Shown here: positions 1 to 7,266 of the stretch, in pieces
How positions within the stretch are numbered: the first letter of the stretch is position 1
Layout of the letters: each line of letters opens with the position of its first letter
Origin: Bacteroidales bacterium
GTDB lineage: Bacteria > Bacteroidota > Bacteroidia > Bacteroidales > WCHB1-69
Length of the DNA: 64,000 nucleotides
Direction: 5' to 3'
Assembly (NCBI GenBank): GCA_017395245.1
Contig: JAFPVR010000111.1
Coordinates: forward strand, 1-64,000
Notes under the pieces: model-generated
Told to the model about the DNA's origin: nothing
Database searches by the model: none
The model's input: the letters and a program-made list of their open reading frames with translations, nothing else
Program-made: the position numbers and the translations under genes

Positions 1-140
1 GATATGCTCCGTTTTTTTTGCCGTTTTTTGCCGAATTGAACGGATATGCTCCGTTTTTTCAGCCCTTTTTGGCGGCAATCACCCCCTCCTGAAGAACGGT
101 TTTGGCCGCTTTAACTGGGTGGACATGCTCCGTTTTTTCC
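1..140. repeat. Three copies of a short motif ending in a T-run
   Basis: The word GATATGCTCCGTTTTTT, or GACATGCTCCGTTTTTT in the third copy, occurs at about 1-18, 43-60 and 121-138. Spacing is irregular, so this is not a simple tandem array. The left side runs off the window. No open frame crosses it convincingly. It may be the end of a larger repeat family or a set of terminator-like U-tracts. Function unknown. Confidence 0.5.
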
Positions 141-231
141 ACCCCCGGCAAAGTTAAGATGCCGTGCCTCTAGCACGCGGAAGAGGGAAGTGAAAAAAAT
201 TATCAAACAATGTTTGGATATTAAAAAAATG

Positions 232-239
232 TATTTTTG
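232..239 (+). promoter_or_regulatory. Bacteroidetes -7 promoter element
   Basis: TATTTTTG matches the TAnnTTTG consensus of Bacteroidetes sigma-70-type promoters. A TTTG lies about 15 bp upstream at 213-216, slightly closer than the usual 17-23 bp. It would start a transcript near 246, so the small gene behind it must begin at the GTG at 262 and not at the upstream ATG at 190. Confidence 0.4.
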
Positions 240-261
240 CAACCGTAAAAAAGAGAGAACT

Positions 262-423
262 GTGAAGAAAAAAATTAAAACCAAAGAGGAGGCAAAGGCC
301 TTTTTCCAAAAAATCATCGATGACAAAAACGCGATGATTGACTGCATTGAAAACGGAGGAGACATGAAAGCATTAATCAAAAACCGTGGAATTGAAATCG
401 CTAAGCCATTATCCGTACAGTAA
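262..423 (+). CDS. Small hypothetical protein (53 aa)
   Basis: I do not recognise a family. The GTG start at 262 is chosen because a promoter-like TATTTTTG at 232-239 rules out the ATG at 190. The protein is lysine-rich at the N-terminus, then has an amphipathic helical stretch with KTKEEAKAFFQKIIDD and a short NGGDMKALIKNRGIE segment. There is no signal peptide or membrane segment. It stands alone; the next gene is convergent. The sequence after the stop reads like further coding sequence in another frame, so it may be the front of a decayed gene. Small DNA-binding or antitoxin-like roles are possible but unsupported. Confidence 0.4.
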   Translation: MKKKIKTKEEAKAFFQKIIDDKNAMIDCIENGGDMKALIKNRGIEIAKPLSVQ

Positions 424-574
424 AAGCATTGATGGAGAATACCGTTTCGTGACCGACAAATAGATTACCGTGGAACAGATTCTGGCTGCCATTTTATCGA
501 AGAAGGACAACTGCCTGCTTAATTTGGCACAAAAAGAGATTCAAGAGCTGTTTGTTTTGATGCAAGGGGAATAA
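416..574 (+). pseudogene. Possible decayed continuation of the preceding small gene
   Basis: In the +1 frame relative to the 53-aa gene this stretch reads YSKSIDGEYRFVTDK, a TAG stop at 461-463, then a protein-like sequence containing ITVEQILAAILSKKDN and ending QELFVLMQGE at 572-574. It has no good start of its own, and one stop interrupts it. It looks like a remnant, but could be chance. From 575 to 640 I see only an inverted repeat around ACTGCGAGACGCAGT (619-633). Confidence 0.25.
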
Positions 575-643
575 GATTCTCGATGTGACGAATATCTCCC
601 GCAATGCACCCCTTAAACCAACTGCGAGACGCAGTTGCCTCCA

Positions 644-672
644 CAAAAAAAGGACGCCCTTCCGAGCGCCCT
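644..672 (-). terminator. Rho-independent terminator of korB
   Basis: On the minus strand GGGCGCTC and GGGCGTCC pair into an 8-bp stem (two G-T pairs) around the loop GGAA, followed by a run of seven T. It lies 37 bp beyond the korB stop, separated from it by a heptamer array. Confidence 0.8.
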
Positions 673-707
673 TAACTATTATCTTTTAACTATTAACTAT
701 TAACTGA
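673..707. repeat. Heptamer array TAACTAT at the 3' end of korB
   Basis: Five consecutive 7-bp units: TAACTAT, TATCTTT, TAACTAT, TAACTAT, TAACTGA. The array begins 1 bp after the korB stop in the gene's direction. Read in that sense the word is (G)TTAATA, which carries TAA or TAG triplets, so successive units place stops in different frames. Confidence 0.75.
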
Positions 708-708
708 A

Positions 709-1740
709 TTAAATCTCCCACGTGTCCCCACTGTTCAACAAATCGTCCACGCATTTGTACTTGCCGTTGGCCATCTGCTCTTCCATCTGGTCTTCGTAAA
801 GTTGCGTGTAGGAGGTCTTCTTGACGTTGCGGATCACACCGATGGCCACGGGGAGGTCGCCGCTCATACGGGCCAGCATCATGTGGATGCCGGTGTCCTC
901 GGTGTCCTCGTGGTGAATCATGATGTCGTCCATCGTGACACCGTTCTCGCCGATGGTCACCGCCTCTAAGCAACGGCCGTTGAAACGCAGACCCTTGTTC
1001 TTCTCCTTGCCGAAGATCATGGGCTTGCCGTCCTCGAGGATGATGGTGCGGTCGTCACGGACAGCGCGGTCGGTGATGGCGGCGTGAGCCTTGTCGTTGA
1101 AGATCATGCAGTTCTGCAGTACCTCCACCACGCTGGTGCCGTCGTGCTTGGCGGCGCGGGTCATGATGTCGGTGGTCAACTGCGGCAGGCAGTCCAACGC
1201 GCGGGCGTAGAAGGTGCCCTGTGCGCCCATCACCAACTCACCCGGGTTGAAGGGGTAGTCGATGGTGCCGTAAGGAGAGGTCTTCGTGACCTGTCCGAAC
1301 TTGGTGGTAGGACTGTATTGACCCTTGGTCAAGCCGTAGATCTCGTTGTTGAAGATGGTGATGTTGAAGTCCTGGTTACGGCGCACCGCATGGATGAGGT
1401 GGTTGCCGCCGATGGCCATGGAGTCGCCGTCGCCCATGCTCACCCAAACGGAGAGAGCCGGATTGGCCAGCTTCACGCCCGTGGCGATGGCGCAGGCACG
1501 CCCGTGGATGCTGTGGAAACCGTACGTGTCCACATAGTAGGGGATACGGGATGAGCATCCGATACCGGACACCATGCAGATGTTCTCCTTCTTGTGGTTG
1601 GTCTTCGGGAAGGTGTTCAACAATGCGGCGAGGATGGCGTGGTCACCGCATCCGGGACACCATTTCACCATTTGGTCGCTGGTAAAGTCAGCTTTTGTAT
1701 ATTCGCGGTCCGCTTTCGGAACAAAATGTTTTTCTGCCAT
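709..1740 (-). CDS. korB: 2-oxoacid:ferredoxin oxidoreductase, beta subunit
   Basis: Beta (TPP-binding) subunit of a 2-oxoglutarate-type ferredoxin oxidoreductase, which decarboxylates a 2-oxoacid to its acyl-CoA and passes electrons to ferredoxin in the cytoplasm. The 343-aa protein has the N-terminal CPGCGDHAI motif (residues 28-36) and the TPP/Mg signature GDGDSMAIGGNH (about 103-114) followed by NNEIYGLTKGQ. The ATG at 1740 is chosen because the open frame upstream translates a heptamer repeat and is not family sequence. It follows korA by 98 bp filled with two heptamer arrays and is probably co-transcribed. 2-oxoglutarate is the likely substrate from the alpha-gamma fusion partner; other 2-oxoacids cannot be excluded. 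Confidence 0.95.
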   Translation of the reverse strand: MAEKHFVPKADREYTKADFTSDQMVKWCPGCGDHAILAALLNTFPKTNHKKENICMVSGIGCSSRIPYYVDTYGFHSIHGRACAIATGVKLANPALSVWVSMGDGDSMAIGGNHLIHAVRRNQDFNITIFNNEIYGLTKGQYSPTTKFGQVTKTSPYGTIDYPFNPGELVMGAQGTFYARALDCLPQLTTDIMTRAAKHDGTSVVEVLQNCMIFNDKAHAAITDRAVRDDRTIILEDGKPMIFGKEKNKGLRFNGRCLEAVTIGENGVTMDDIMIHHEDTEDTGIHMMLARMSGDLPVAIGVIRNVKKTSYTQLYEDQMEEQMANGKYKCVDDLLNSGDTWEI

Positions 1741-1755
1741 AATTCTTTTCTTTTT

Positions 1756-1847
1756 GTGAATTGTGAACTGTGAATTGTGAATTGAATTGCGAACATGTGG
1801 CGCCAAAGCATTCCACTCTATTCACTTTTCACCATTCACTATTCACT
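1756..1847. repeat. Two heptamer arrays between korA and korB
   Basis: Positions 1756-1790 hold GTGAATT, GTGAACT, GTGAATT, GTGAATT, GAATTGC in the 5' leader of korB. Positions 1820-1847 hold ATTCACT, TTTCACC, ATTCACT, ATTCACT. The second array overlaps the last codons of korA: its TAG stop (1839-1841) and a following TGA lie inside the repeat word AGTGAAT read in the gene's sense. Confidence 0.75.
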
Positions 1848-3686
1848 TAATAATTTATTGAAATGTTCTTTTAGCTCGCCCACCTCGAACGGCAGACCCA
1901 TGATCTTGTTGTATTGGGTCATCGGGCATTCGGGGAACTGGGTGCGTAAATAGCCGGCGAACTGACCGTTGTTAAGCTCGCAGACGACGATCTTCTTGTA
2001 TTTCTTGAGGATGTCGCCGGTGTTCTTCGGAAGCGGGCAAATGTAGTTGAAGTGGGTGTAAGCCACCTTCTTGCCTTCTTTGTTCATCTCTTCCACGGCG
2101 AGGGTGAGCGCGCCGGAGGTGCCGCCCCAACCCACCACGAGAAGCTCGGCGTCAGGATCGCCGGTCACTTCCTGGTCGGGGATGTAGTTGGCCACGCGGT
2201 TCACCTTCTCCTGACGGTTGTGCACCATCAAGGCGTGGTTCTCGGGATCGGTACTCAGAGGTCCGTCGGGACATTTCTCCAGACCGCCCACACGGTGTCT
2301 CAGGCCTTCCATGCCGGGCAGTGCCCATTCGCGTGCGAACGTGACGGGGTCGCGGCGGAACGGTCTGTAGTTGGGATCGTTAGGCGTAGCCAGACGCGGT
2401 TTGATGTCGGGCATATCGGCCATCTTGGGGATGCGGAACAGTTGGGAGCCGTTGCCGAGGTAGCCGTCGGTGAGCAGGATGACGGGGGTCATGTGCTCCA
2501 GGGCGACCTTGGCGGCGTTGTAAGCCCAGTAGAAGCAGTTGGCACTGGAGGAGGCAGCCATCACCACGAGGGGAGCCTCGCCGTTACGGCCGTACAAAGC
2601 TTGGTTCAGGTCGCTCTGCTCGGTCTTGGTAGGAAGACCCGTGGAAGGACCGCCACGTTGAACGTCAACCACCACCAGAGGAAGTTCCACCATCACAGCC
2701 AAACCGAGGGCTTCGCTCTTCAGCGAGAGACCGGGGCCGGAAGTGGAGGTGCAAGCCAATGCGCCAGCGTAAGATGCGCCGATAGCGGAGCAAACGCCTG
2801 CGATTTCGTCTTCAGCTTGGAAAACGCGAGCACCCAAGGATTTATGTTTAGCCAATTCCACCATCACGTCCGTAGCGGGGGTGATAGGGTAGGAGCCGAG
2901 GAACAGTCTGCGGCCGGATTTCTCGGAGGCGGCCAAAAGACCCCATGCGGTGGCGACATTACCGGTGATGTTGCGGTAGCGGCCCTTAGGCATGCTGTCG
3001 GCTTGGGCGACCTCAAAAATGTGGGAGTGCATCACTTCCAACTTGTCGGCATATTCGTAGCCTTCTGTCAAAACGGCTTTGTTCAATTTGACAACATCGG
3101 GCTTCTTGGCGAACTTGCGCTCCAGATATGCGTAGGTCTGGTCGAGTTTCTTATGGGTGGCGTAGAAGATGATGCCCAACGCAAACATGTTGCGGCAACG
3201 GTCGGCCGTCTTCTTGTCAGCACCCTGTTCGTTACCAATGCGTTGCGTGAACGAGGTGACGGGCGCCTTGATGATGGTATAGGCACGCTCCATCTCATCG
3301 GTGAACGGGTGGTCGTTCTCGGTGTAGCCGGCTTTCTCGAGGGCCTCGTCGGTAAACGTGTCGATATCCACGATGATGGTGGCGCCTTTCTTGGCCCACT
3401 TGAGGTTCGACTTGAGGGAGGCCGGGTTCATAGCGACGAGGATGTCGCACTTGTCGCCGGAGCTGTAGATGTGGTTACCCACGTGCACCTGATAGCCAGA
3501 CACGCCGGCGATGGTGTTGTGAGGGGCGCGGATTTCGGCCGGATAATCGGGGAAGGTGGCGATGTCGTTGCCGGTAAGCGCAGAAGCGTCCGAGAACAAA
3601 GTTCCGGAGAGCTGCATACCGTCGCCAGAGTCACCCGCAAAACGGACGACGATGTCGTCAATTTTCGTAATTTGCTCTGTTGCCAT
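1839..3686 (-). CDS. korA: 2-oxoacid:ferredoxin oxidoreductase, gamma-alpha fusion subunit
   Basis: Partner of korB. The 615-aa protein is the fused gamma-alpha form: an N-terminal gamma domain starting with VVRFAGDSGDG (residues 13-23) and PDYPAEIRAP, then the alpha pyrimidine-binding domain with SYPITPATDVMVELA and AEDEIAGVCSAIGASYAG, and a C-terminal domain ending near LPFEVGELKEHF. The ATG at 3686 gives the family N-terminus MATEQITKIDD; the upstream open frame passes through promoter-like sequence. First gene of the korAB pair, downstream of the lysine aminomutase operon on the same strand. Lysine fermentation makes acyl-CoA and reduced ferredoxin metabolism relevant, but a direct link between the two operons is inference. 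Confidence 0.95.
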   Translation of the reverse strand: MATEQITKIDDIVVRFAGDSGDGMQLSGTLFSDASALTGNDIATFPDYPAEIRAPHNTIAGVSGYQVHVGNHIYSSGDKCDILVAMNPASLKSNLKWAKKGATIIVDIDTFTDEALEKAGYTENDHPFTDEMERAYTIIKAPVTSFTQRIGNEQGADKKTADRCRNMFALGIIFYATHKKLDQTYAYLERKFAKKPDVVKLNKAVLTEGYEYADKLEVMHSHIFEVAQADSMPKGRYRNITGNVATAWGLLAASEKSGRRLFLGSYPITPATDVMVELAKHKSLGARVFQAEDEIAGVCSAIGASYAGALACTSTSGPGLSLKSEALGLAVMVELPLVVVDVQRGGPSTGLPTKTEQSDLNQALYGRNGEAPLVVMAASSSANCFYWAYNAAKVALEHMTPVILLTDGYLGNGSQLFRIPKMADMPDIKPRLATPNDPNYRPFRRDPVTFAREWALPGMEGLRHRVGGLEKCPDGPLSTDPENHALMVHNRQEKVNRVANYIPDQEVTGDPDAELLVVGWGGTSGALTLAVEEMNKEGKKVAYTHFNYICPLPKNTGDILKKYKKIVVCELNNGQFAGYLRTQFPECPMTQYNKIMGLPFEVGELKEHFNKLLSE

Positions 3687-3705
3687 AAATTCTTTTATTT
3701 TATTG

Positions 3706-3713
3706 CAAATATA
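3706..3713 (-). promoter_or_regulatory. Candidate -7 promoter element of korA
   Basis: On the minus strand TATATTTG fits TAnnTTTG and would give a leader of about 12 nt before the korA ATG at 3686. A second match, TATTTTTG at 3825-3832 (minus strand), would give a leader of about 130 nt. The sequence does not decide between them. Confidence 0.4.
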
Positions 3714-3901
3714 TTGGATTTCTAATTTACACTCCCACACTGCAAAAAGAACAAAACGAAAAATCAAGTAATTATCTGTGATACAAGTACTTAATTTTTC
3801 GTTTGTCTATATTCCAGTCAAGTGCAAAAATATCAAAATAAATGACACTTGCAACGGAATTTTCGCGTAGCCGGAAATTTATTTTCCGGGGAGTCGGAGG
3901 G

Positions 3902-4690
3902 TTAGCCGTTCAGCCGTTTGTCAAGCTCTTGGGCGATGTAGGAGGCCACGTCGTCGGCGTAGGTGTTGGCGCCGAAACCGGCGTCGTAACCCAGCTCCTT
4001 GGCCAGCTCGTGGGTGATACGCGGGCCGCCGCACACGACAATCAGCTTGTCGCGAAGGCCCTCCGCCTCCAGCATCTCGATCAGCTCGGTGAGGTTCTGG
4101 ATGTGCACGTCCTTCTGCGTCACCGTCTGGGAGACCAGCAGCGCGTCGGCATGCAACTCCACGGCCTTGGCGATGAACTCCTCGTTCGGCACCTGGCTGC
4201 CCATGTTGAGGGCGTCGAACATGTCGTAACGCTCAATGCCGTAGTGGCCGGCGTAGCCCTTCATGTTCATGATGGCGTCGATGCCCACGGTGTGCGCGTC
4301 CGTGCCCGTGCTGGCACCTACGACCACGATTTTCCGGCCGATGTGCTCGCGGATGAAGTCGTCCGTTTCCGGCATCGACCACACCGTCGATTCCACCTTC
4401 GGCACGTGGATGGTGGTGTAGTCCACGGTGTGCGTGCAGGCACCGTAGCAGTTTACAAACGTAAAGCCGTCTGTCAATTCTTTGAAGTAAACGACCTGCG
4501 GGTTGTCGAAGCCCATTTTCTTCATCAGCTGCTTGGCGGCCTCCACGGCTTCGTCGCCGCAGGGTACCGGCAGCGTGAAGCTCAGCTGCGTTTTGCCGTC
4601 GTTCATGGTGTCGCCGTAAGGTTTCACCTTGGTTAAGTCTAATGTCTGATCAAAGTCCTTTTGATCCATTGAATATAATCCACCGCTCAT
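3902..4690 (-). CDS. kamE: Lysine 5,6-aminomutase, beta subunit (cobalamin/PLP-binding)
   Basis: Small subunit of the adenosylcobalamin- and PLP-dependent aminomutase that moves the terminal amino group of D-lysine or L-beta-lysine to C5 during lysine fermentation. In this 262-aa protein the B12-binding motif reads DAHTVG with His at residue 133, and Lys lies at residue 144 (MNMKG). These are the same positions as the axial cobalamin ligand His133 and PLP Schiff-base Lys144 known from the clostridial enzyme, which supports the chosen start. A second conserved stretch VVCGGPRITHELAKELGYDAGFG closes the Rossmann-like domain. Third gene of the kamD-tudor-kamE operon, 129 bp after the middle gene with a repeat-filled spacer. 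Confidence 0.95.
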   Translation of the reverse strand: MSGGLYSMDQKDFDQTLDLTKVKPYGDTMNDGKTQLSFTLPVPCGDEAVEAAKQLMKKMGFDNPQVVYFKELTDGFTFVNCYGACTHTVDYTTIHVPKVESTVWSMPETDDFIREHIGRKIVVVGASTGTDAHTVGIDAIMNMKGYAGHYGIERYDMFDALNMGSQVPNEEFIAKAVELHADALLVSQTVTQKDVHIQNLTELIEMLEAEGLRDKLIVVCGGPRITHELAKELGYDAGFGANTYADDVASYIAQELDKRLNG

Positions 4691-4720
4691 AGTTTCGTTG
4701 TTTTAGGGGTTTGTTACTGT

Positions 4721-4834
4721 TTGCCCCCACATTGCGCTTCGCTTATGTGGGGTTAATTGCACTTCGTGCGTTTTGTCCCTTCGGGACTGCTTAAGGAATA
4801 TTTTTCTTGAATATAACTGCTAACTTCTAACTCC
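4721..4834. repeat. Composite spacer repeat, copy 1 (kamE / middle gene)
   Basis: Order: a hairpin (CCCCCACA ... TGTGGGG, 4723-4752), the word TTAATTGCACTTCGTGCG, a second hairpin GTCCC-TTC-GGGAC, and three heptamers TAACTGC, TAACTTC, TAACTCC (4814-4834). The middle gene's TAG stop lies inside the heptamers. The same order of parts recurs at 5452-5591 in the other spacer of this operon. Confidence 0.7.
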
Positions 4835-5371
4835 CACGAAGTAGTCCTCCTTGTTCTCAAAGAGCACGTTGAAGGAGGTCATGCTGCCGTAGATGCGGGA
4901 GATGTACTGCTGGAGGTTGACTTTTTCCTCGTCGGTGAGCGAGTTGCTGCTGTTGATGTTTTGCTCAAGCACGCGCAGACGGTCGCGCATCATGACGATC
5001 TTGTGGAAGAAGGTCTCCACGGGGATCTCCTTGGGGGCGAGCTCCTTGTTGGCGGGCTGCAGAATCATGGTGCCGCCCTGCCATTTCTTGCCTAATTCGG
5101 CCTTGTACTCAATGCCGTTGTACTGAAGCAGAAGCTGTGTCAGCACCTGCTTGAACTCGCGGATGTTGAGCTTCGGGGTGTCGTCCTCAACGTCGTTTTC
5201 CTCAAGTACATCCAGCGACACAGCGGTCTTGGAGAATTCCAATTCGCCGCCGCGCACGAAGATGATCTTGTAGGTCAGCGCGTTGTTCTGGCTGATGATG
5301 CCTTCGCCGTATTTCTCGTGGTTGACACGGGTTCCGATTGGGAGATTGTCTATGTCGTAGTTTGTATCCAT
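4820..5371 (-). CDS. Tudor-like domain protein in the lysine aminomutase operon
   Basis: A 183-aa protein between the two aminomutase subunit genes. Residues about 10-60 (LPIGTRVNHEKYGEGIIS ... VRGGELEFSKTAV) resemble the small beta-barrel (Tudor/SH3-like) found at the C-terminus of UvrD/PcrA helicases and in RNA-polymerase-associated proteins. The remainder is a helical region with charged segments (EFKQVLTQLLLQYNGIEY; KIVMMRDRLRVLEQNI) and no signal peptide or membrane segment. The ATG at 5371 is chosen over an upstream one that reads through a repeat. Its position suggests a role tied to aminomutase expression, assembly or reactivation, but nothing in the sequence shows which. Confidence 0.8.
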   Translation of the reverse strand: MDTNYDIDNLPIGTRVNHEKYGEGIISQNNALTYKIIFVRGGELEFSKTAVSLDVLEENDVEDDTPKLNIREFKQVLTQLLLQYNGIEYKAELGKKWQGGTMILQPANKELAPKEIPVETFFHKIVMMRDRLRVLEQNINSSNSLTDEEKVNLQQYISRIYGSMTSFNVLFENKEDYFVGVRS

Positions 5372-5389
5372 ATTGCTGTTTGTTCTTAC

Positions 5390-5591
5390 TTGTCGCCCCA
5401 CACTGCGGCTTCGCCTTGTGTGGGGTTAATTGCACTTCGTTAGTTTTTTCGCTTGTCGCCCCACACTTCGGCTTCGCCTTGTGTGGGGTTAATTGCACTT
5501 CGTGCGTTTTGTCCCTTCGGGACTGCTCAAGGAATTGGTTTCTTTAATATAACTGCTAACTACTAACTACTAACTGCTAACTGCTAACTAA
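5390..5591. repeat. Composite spacer repeat, copies 2 and 3 (middle gene / kamD)
   Basis: Two direct copies of the hairpin unit CCCCACAC ... GTGTGGGG followed by TTAATTGCACTTCGT start near 5394 and 5457. The second continues, as in the other kam spacer, into the GTCCC-TTC-GGGAC hairpin and then six heptamers at 5550-5591 (TAACTGC, TAACTAC twice, TAACTGC twice, TAACTAA). The kamD TAA stop (5595-5597) is 3 bp from the array. Confidence 0.75.
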
Positions 5592-5594
5592 TGA

Positions 5595-7154
5595 TTACCA
5601 CCGCTCCTTCATCATCTTGATGAACGGGTTGAAGTAGTTGTCGCCTTTGGTGACGACGCCGGCGAGGCCCTTGCCGCCGTCCTTCGGACGCTTCACGTCG
5701 CCGAAGATACCCTTCTCCAACGCGGTGAAGAGACCCTCTTGGACGATCTGTTGCAGCAGTTCAATGGCGTTGTTGAGGACGGTCTTCGCGCGCTCACGGC
5801 AGATGCCGCCTTCGCGGAATTCCATCTCCTCGCCGATGCTGCGCATGTCGTTGAAGATGTAGCGGGCGTTCTCGATGGAGAGGTAGCGGTCGCTCATGAA
5901 CGGCGTGTGGATGGCCTCGGTGGGCATGCCCAACAGCTGAATGCCTTGGTGCGTCCAGATGCCGATGATGTTGAAAAGGGCATCCTGTATGTGGCCGCGG
6001 AAGATGTTGCCGGTCATGAATTTGGTCGGCGGCATGTACTTCAGCGTGGCCTTCGGGAAGATTTCGCGGGTCATCTGCGCCTGCGCGAGCTCCAACAGGA
6101 AGCCGTTCTCCAACGTCGGGTCCATTTCGAAAGCGTGACCCAGACCCATCTGCTCCTCAGGCAACGCGGCCAGCAAGGCTAACTGCTCGTTGATGAGGTC
6201 GGAGGCGAGCACGGTGTGGGCGGCCTCCACGGCGTCGGCGGTGGTGAGGTAGTTGTCCTCACCCGTGTTGATGATAACGCCGGCATAGCCGTTGATAATA
6301 CGGGAGAAGTACTGGTCGATGAGGGTACGCTGTGGGTTGATGTCGCGGAAGAGGATGCCGTAGAGGGCGTCGTTCAACATCACGTCCAAGCGCTCCAGAG
6401 CACCCATGGCCGCGATTTCCGGCATACAAAGTCCTGAGCAGTAGTTGCACAAGCGGATGTAACGACCCACTTCTTCGCCGACCTCGTCCAACGCCTTACG
6501 CATAATGCGGAAATTCTCCTGCGTGGCGAAGGTGCCGCCGAAGCCTTCGGTGGTAGCGCCGTAAGGCACGTAGTCGAGGAGGCTCTGACCGGTGGTACGG
6601 ATCACCGCGATGACGTCGGCACCCTGGCGGGCACCGGCCTGCGCTTGGACAACGTCCTCGTAGATGTTGCCCGTGGCCACGATGATGTAGAGGTACGGTT
6701 TCGGACCCTCGCCGATGGTGTTGAGGTACTCGTTACGCTTGGCCACATTGCCCTTGATACGGGTGAGGCACTGCTCGATGTAAGGCTGTATCGCCTTTTG
6801 GATTTTCGGCAGCGGATGCAGCGGCAACGACGTGACGTTCAGCTCGTTGCGGGAGATACGCTCCGCGATTTCCTGCGGAGTCGCGCCCGTTTCCAGGATG
6901 GCGTTGCCCATGAAGTAGAGCACGCCCTGGCTGAGTACGCCCGCCTCCAAGAGCGCATCCACCACCCGGTTGGGCAGCGGAACCTCGTTCTCGTCAATGC
7001 CGTCGATGCCGATCAGACGGCACAGCGTGCGCTCCACCGTGACGGTCGTGTAGCCGTCCACAAACTCCTGAACCTGGTCCGCAATCTGCTTCGCTAACTG
7101 TTTCGCAACAGCCACTTGGTTGAAATCCAGTCCGAGTTTCGATTTTTCTGTCAT
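5595..7154 (-). CDS. kamD: Lysine 5,6-aminomutase, alpha subunit
   Basis: Large subunit of lysine 5,6-aminomutase, carrying the TIM-barrel that binds adenosylcobalamin and substrate. At 519 aa it matches the usual family length. Typical family stretches are visible: YLYIIVATGNIYEDVVQA, GADVIAVIRTTGQSLLDYVP, GATTEGFGGTFATQENFRIM and RLCNYCSGLCMPEIAAMGALE. The ATG at 7154 (MTEKSKLGLDFNQ) is preferred because a -7 element lies at 7205-7212. First gene of the operon with the Tudor-like gene and kamE. The pathway leads from lysine through 3,5-diaminohexanoate towards acetate and butyrate; the other pathway genes are not in this window. Confidence 0.96.
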   Translation of the reverse strand: MTEKSKLGLDFNQVAVAKQLAKQIADQVQEFVDGYTTVTVERTLCRLIGIDGIDENEVPLPNRVVDALLEAGVLSQGVLYFMGNAILETGATPQEIAERISRNELNVTSLPLHPLPKIQKAIQPYIEQCLTRIKGNVAKRNEYLNTIGEGPKPYLYIIVATGNIYEDVVQAQAGARQGADVIAVIRTTGQSLLDYVPYGATTEGFGGTFATQENFRIMRKALDEVGEEVGRYIRLCNYCSGLCMPEIAAMGALERLDVMLNDALYGILFRDINPQRTLIDQYFSRIINGYAGVIINTGEDNYLTTADAVEAAHTVLASDLINEQLALLAALPEEQMGLGHAFEMDPTLENGFLLELAQAQMTREIFPKATLKYMPPTKFMTGNIFRGHIQDALFNIIGIWTHQGIQLLGMPTEAIHTPFMSDRYLSIENARYIFNDMRSIGEEMEFREGGICRERAKTVLNNAIELLQQIVQEGLFTALEKGIFGDVKRPKDGGKGLAGVVTKGDNYFNPFIKMMKERW

Positions 7155-7204
7155 AAGTTTACCTTTTATATTAATGCTTTGATTGTCTAGTATTTTCAAA
7201 TCGG

Positions 7205-7245
7205 CAAAAATACACTTTTTTCGCTTAAAAAAAAGTGTATCTTCG
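7205..7245. promoter_or_regulatory. Divergent promoter of kamD and the PorT-like gene
   Basis: Minus-strand TATTTTTG (7205-7212) faces kamD and plus-strand TATCTTCG (7238-7245) faces the gene at 7267. Between and across them is a dyad: ATACACTTTTTT, a 5-bp centre, then AAAAAA(AA)GTGTAT (about 7210-7240). The symmetric arms overlap both -7 elements, so one regulator or the DNA shape itself could couple the two promoters. Confidence 0.6.
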
Positions 7246-7266
7246 CGCTTTCAAATTTGACAAGGA

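Noticed and set aside
1741-1806. N-terminal extension of korB
   Set aside because: It translates a GTGAATT heptamer array and has no counterpart in the family.
2052-3725. 557-codon open frame antisense to korA
   Set aside because: It has no promoter or start context and mirrors the codons of korA; high G+C at third positions keeps the opposite strand open. Similar antisense frames over priA, glgB, hisS and the aldolase were rejected for the same reason.
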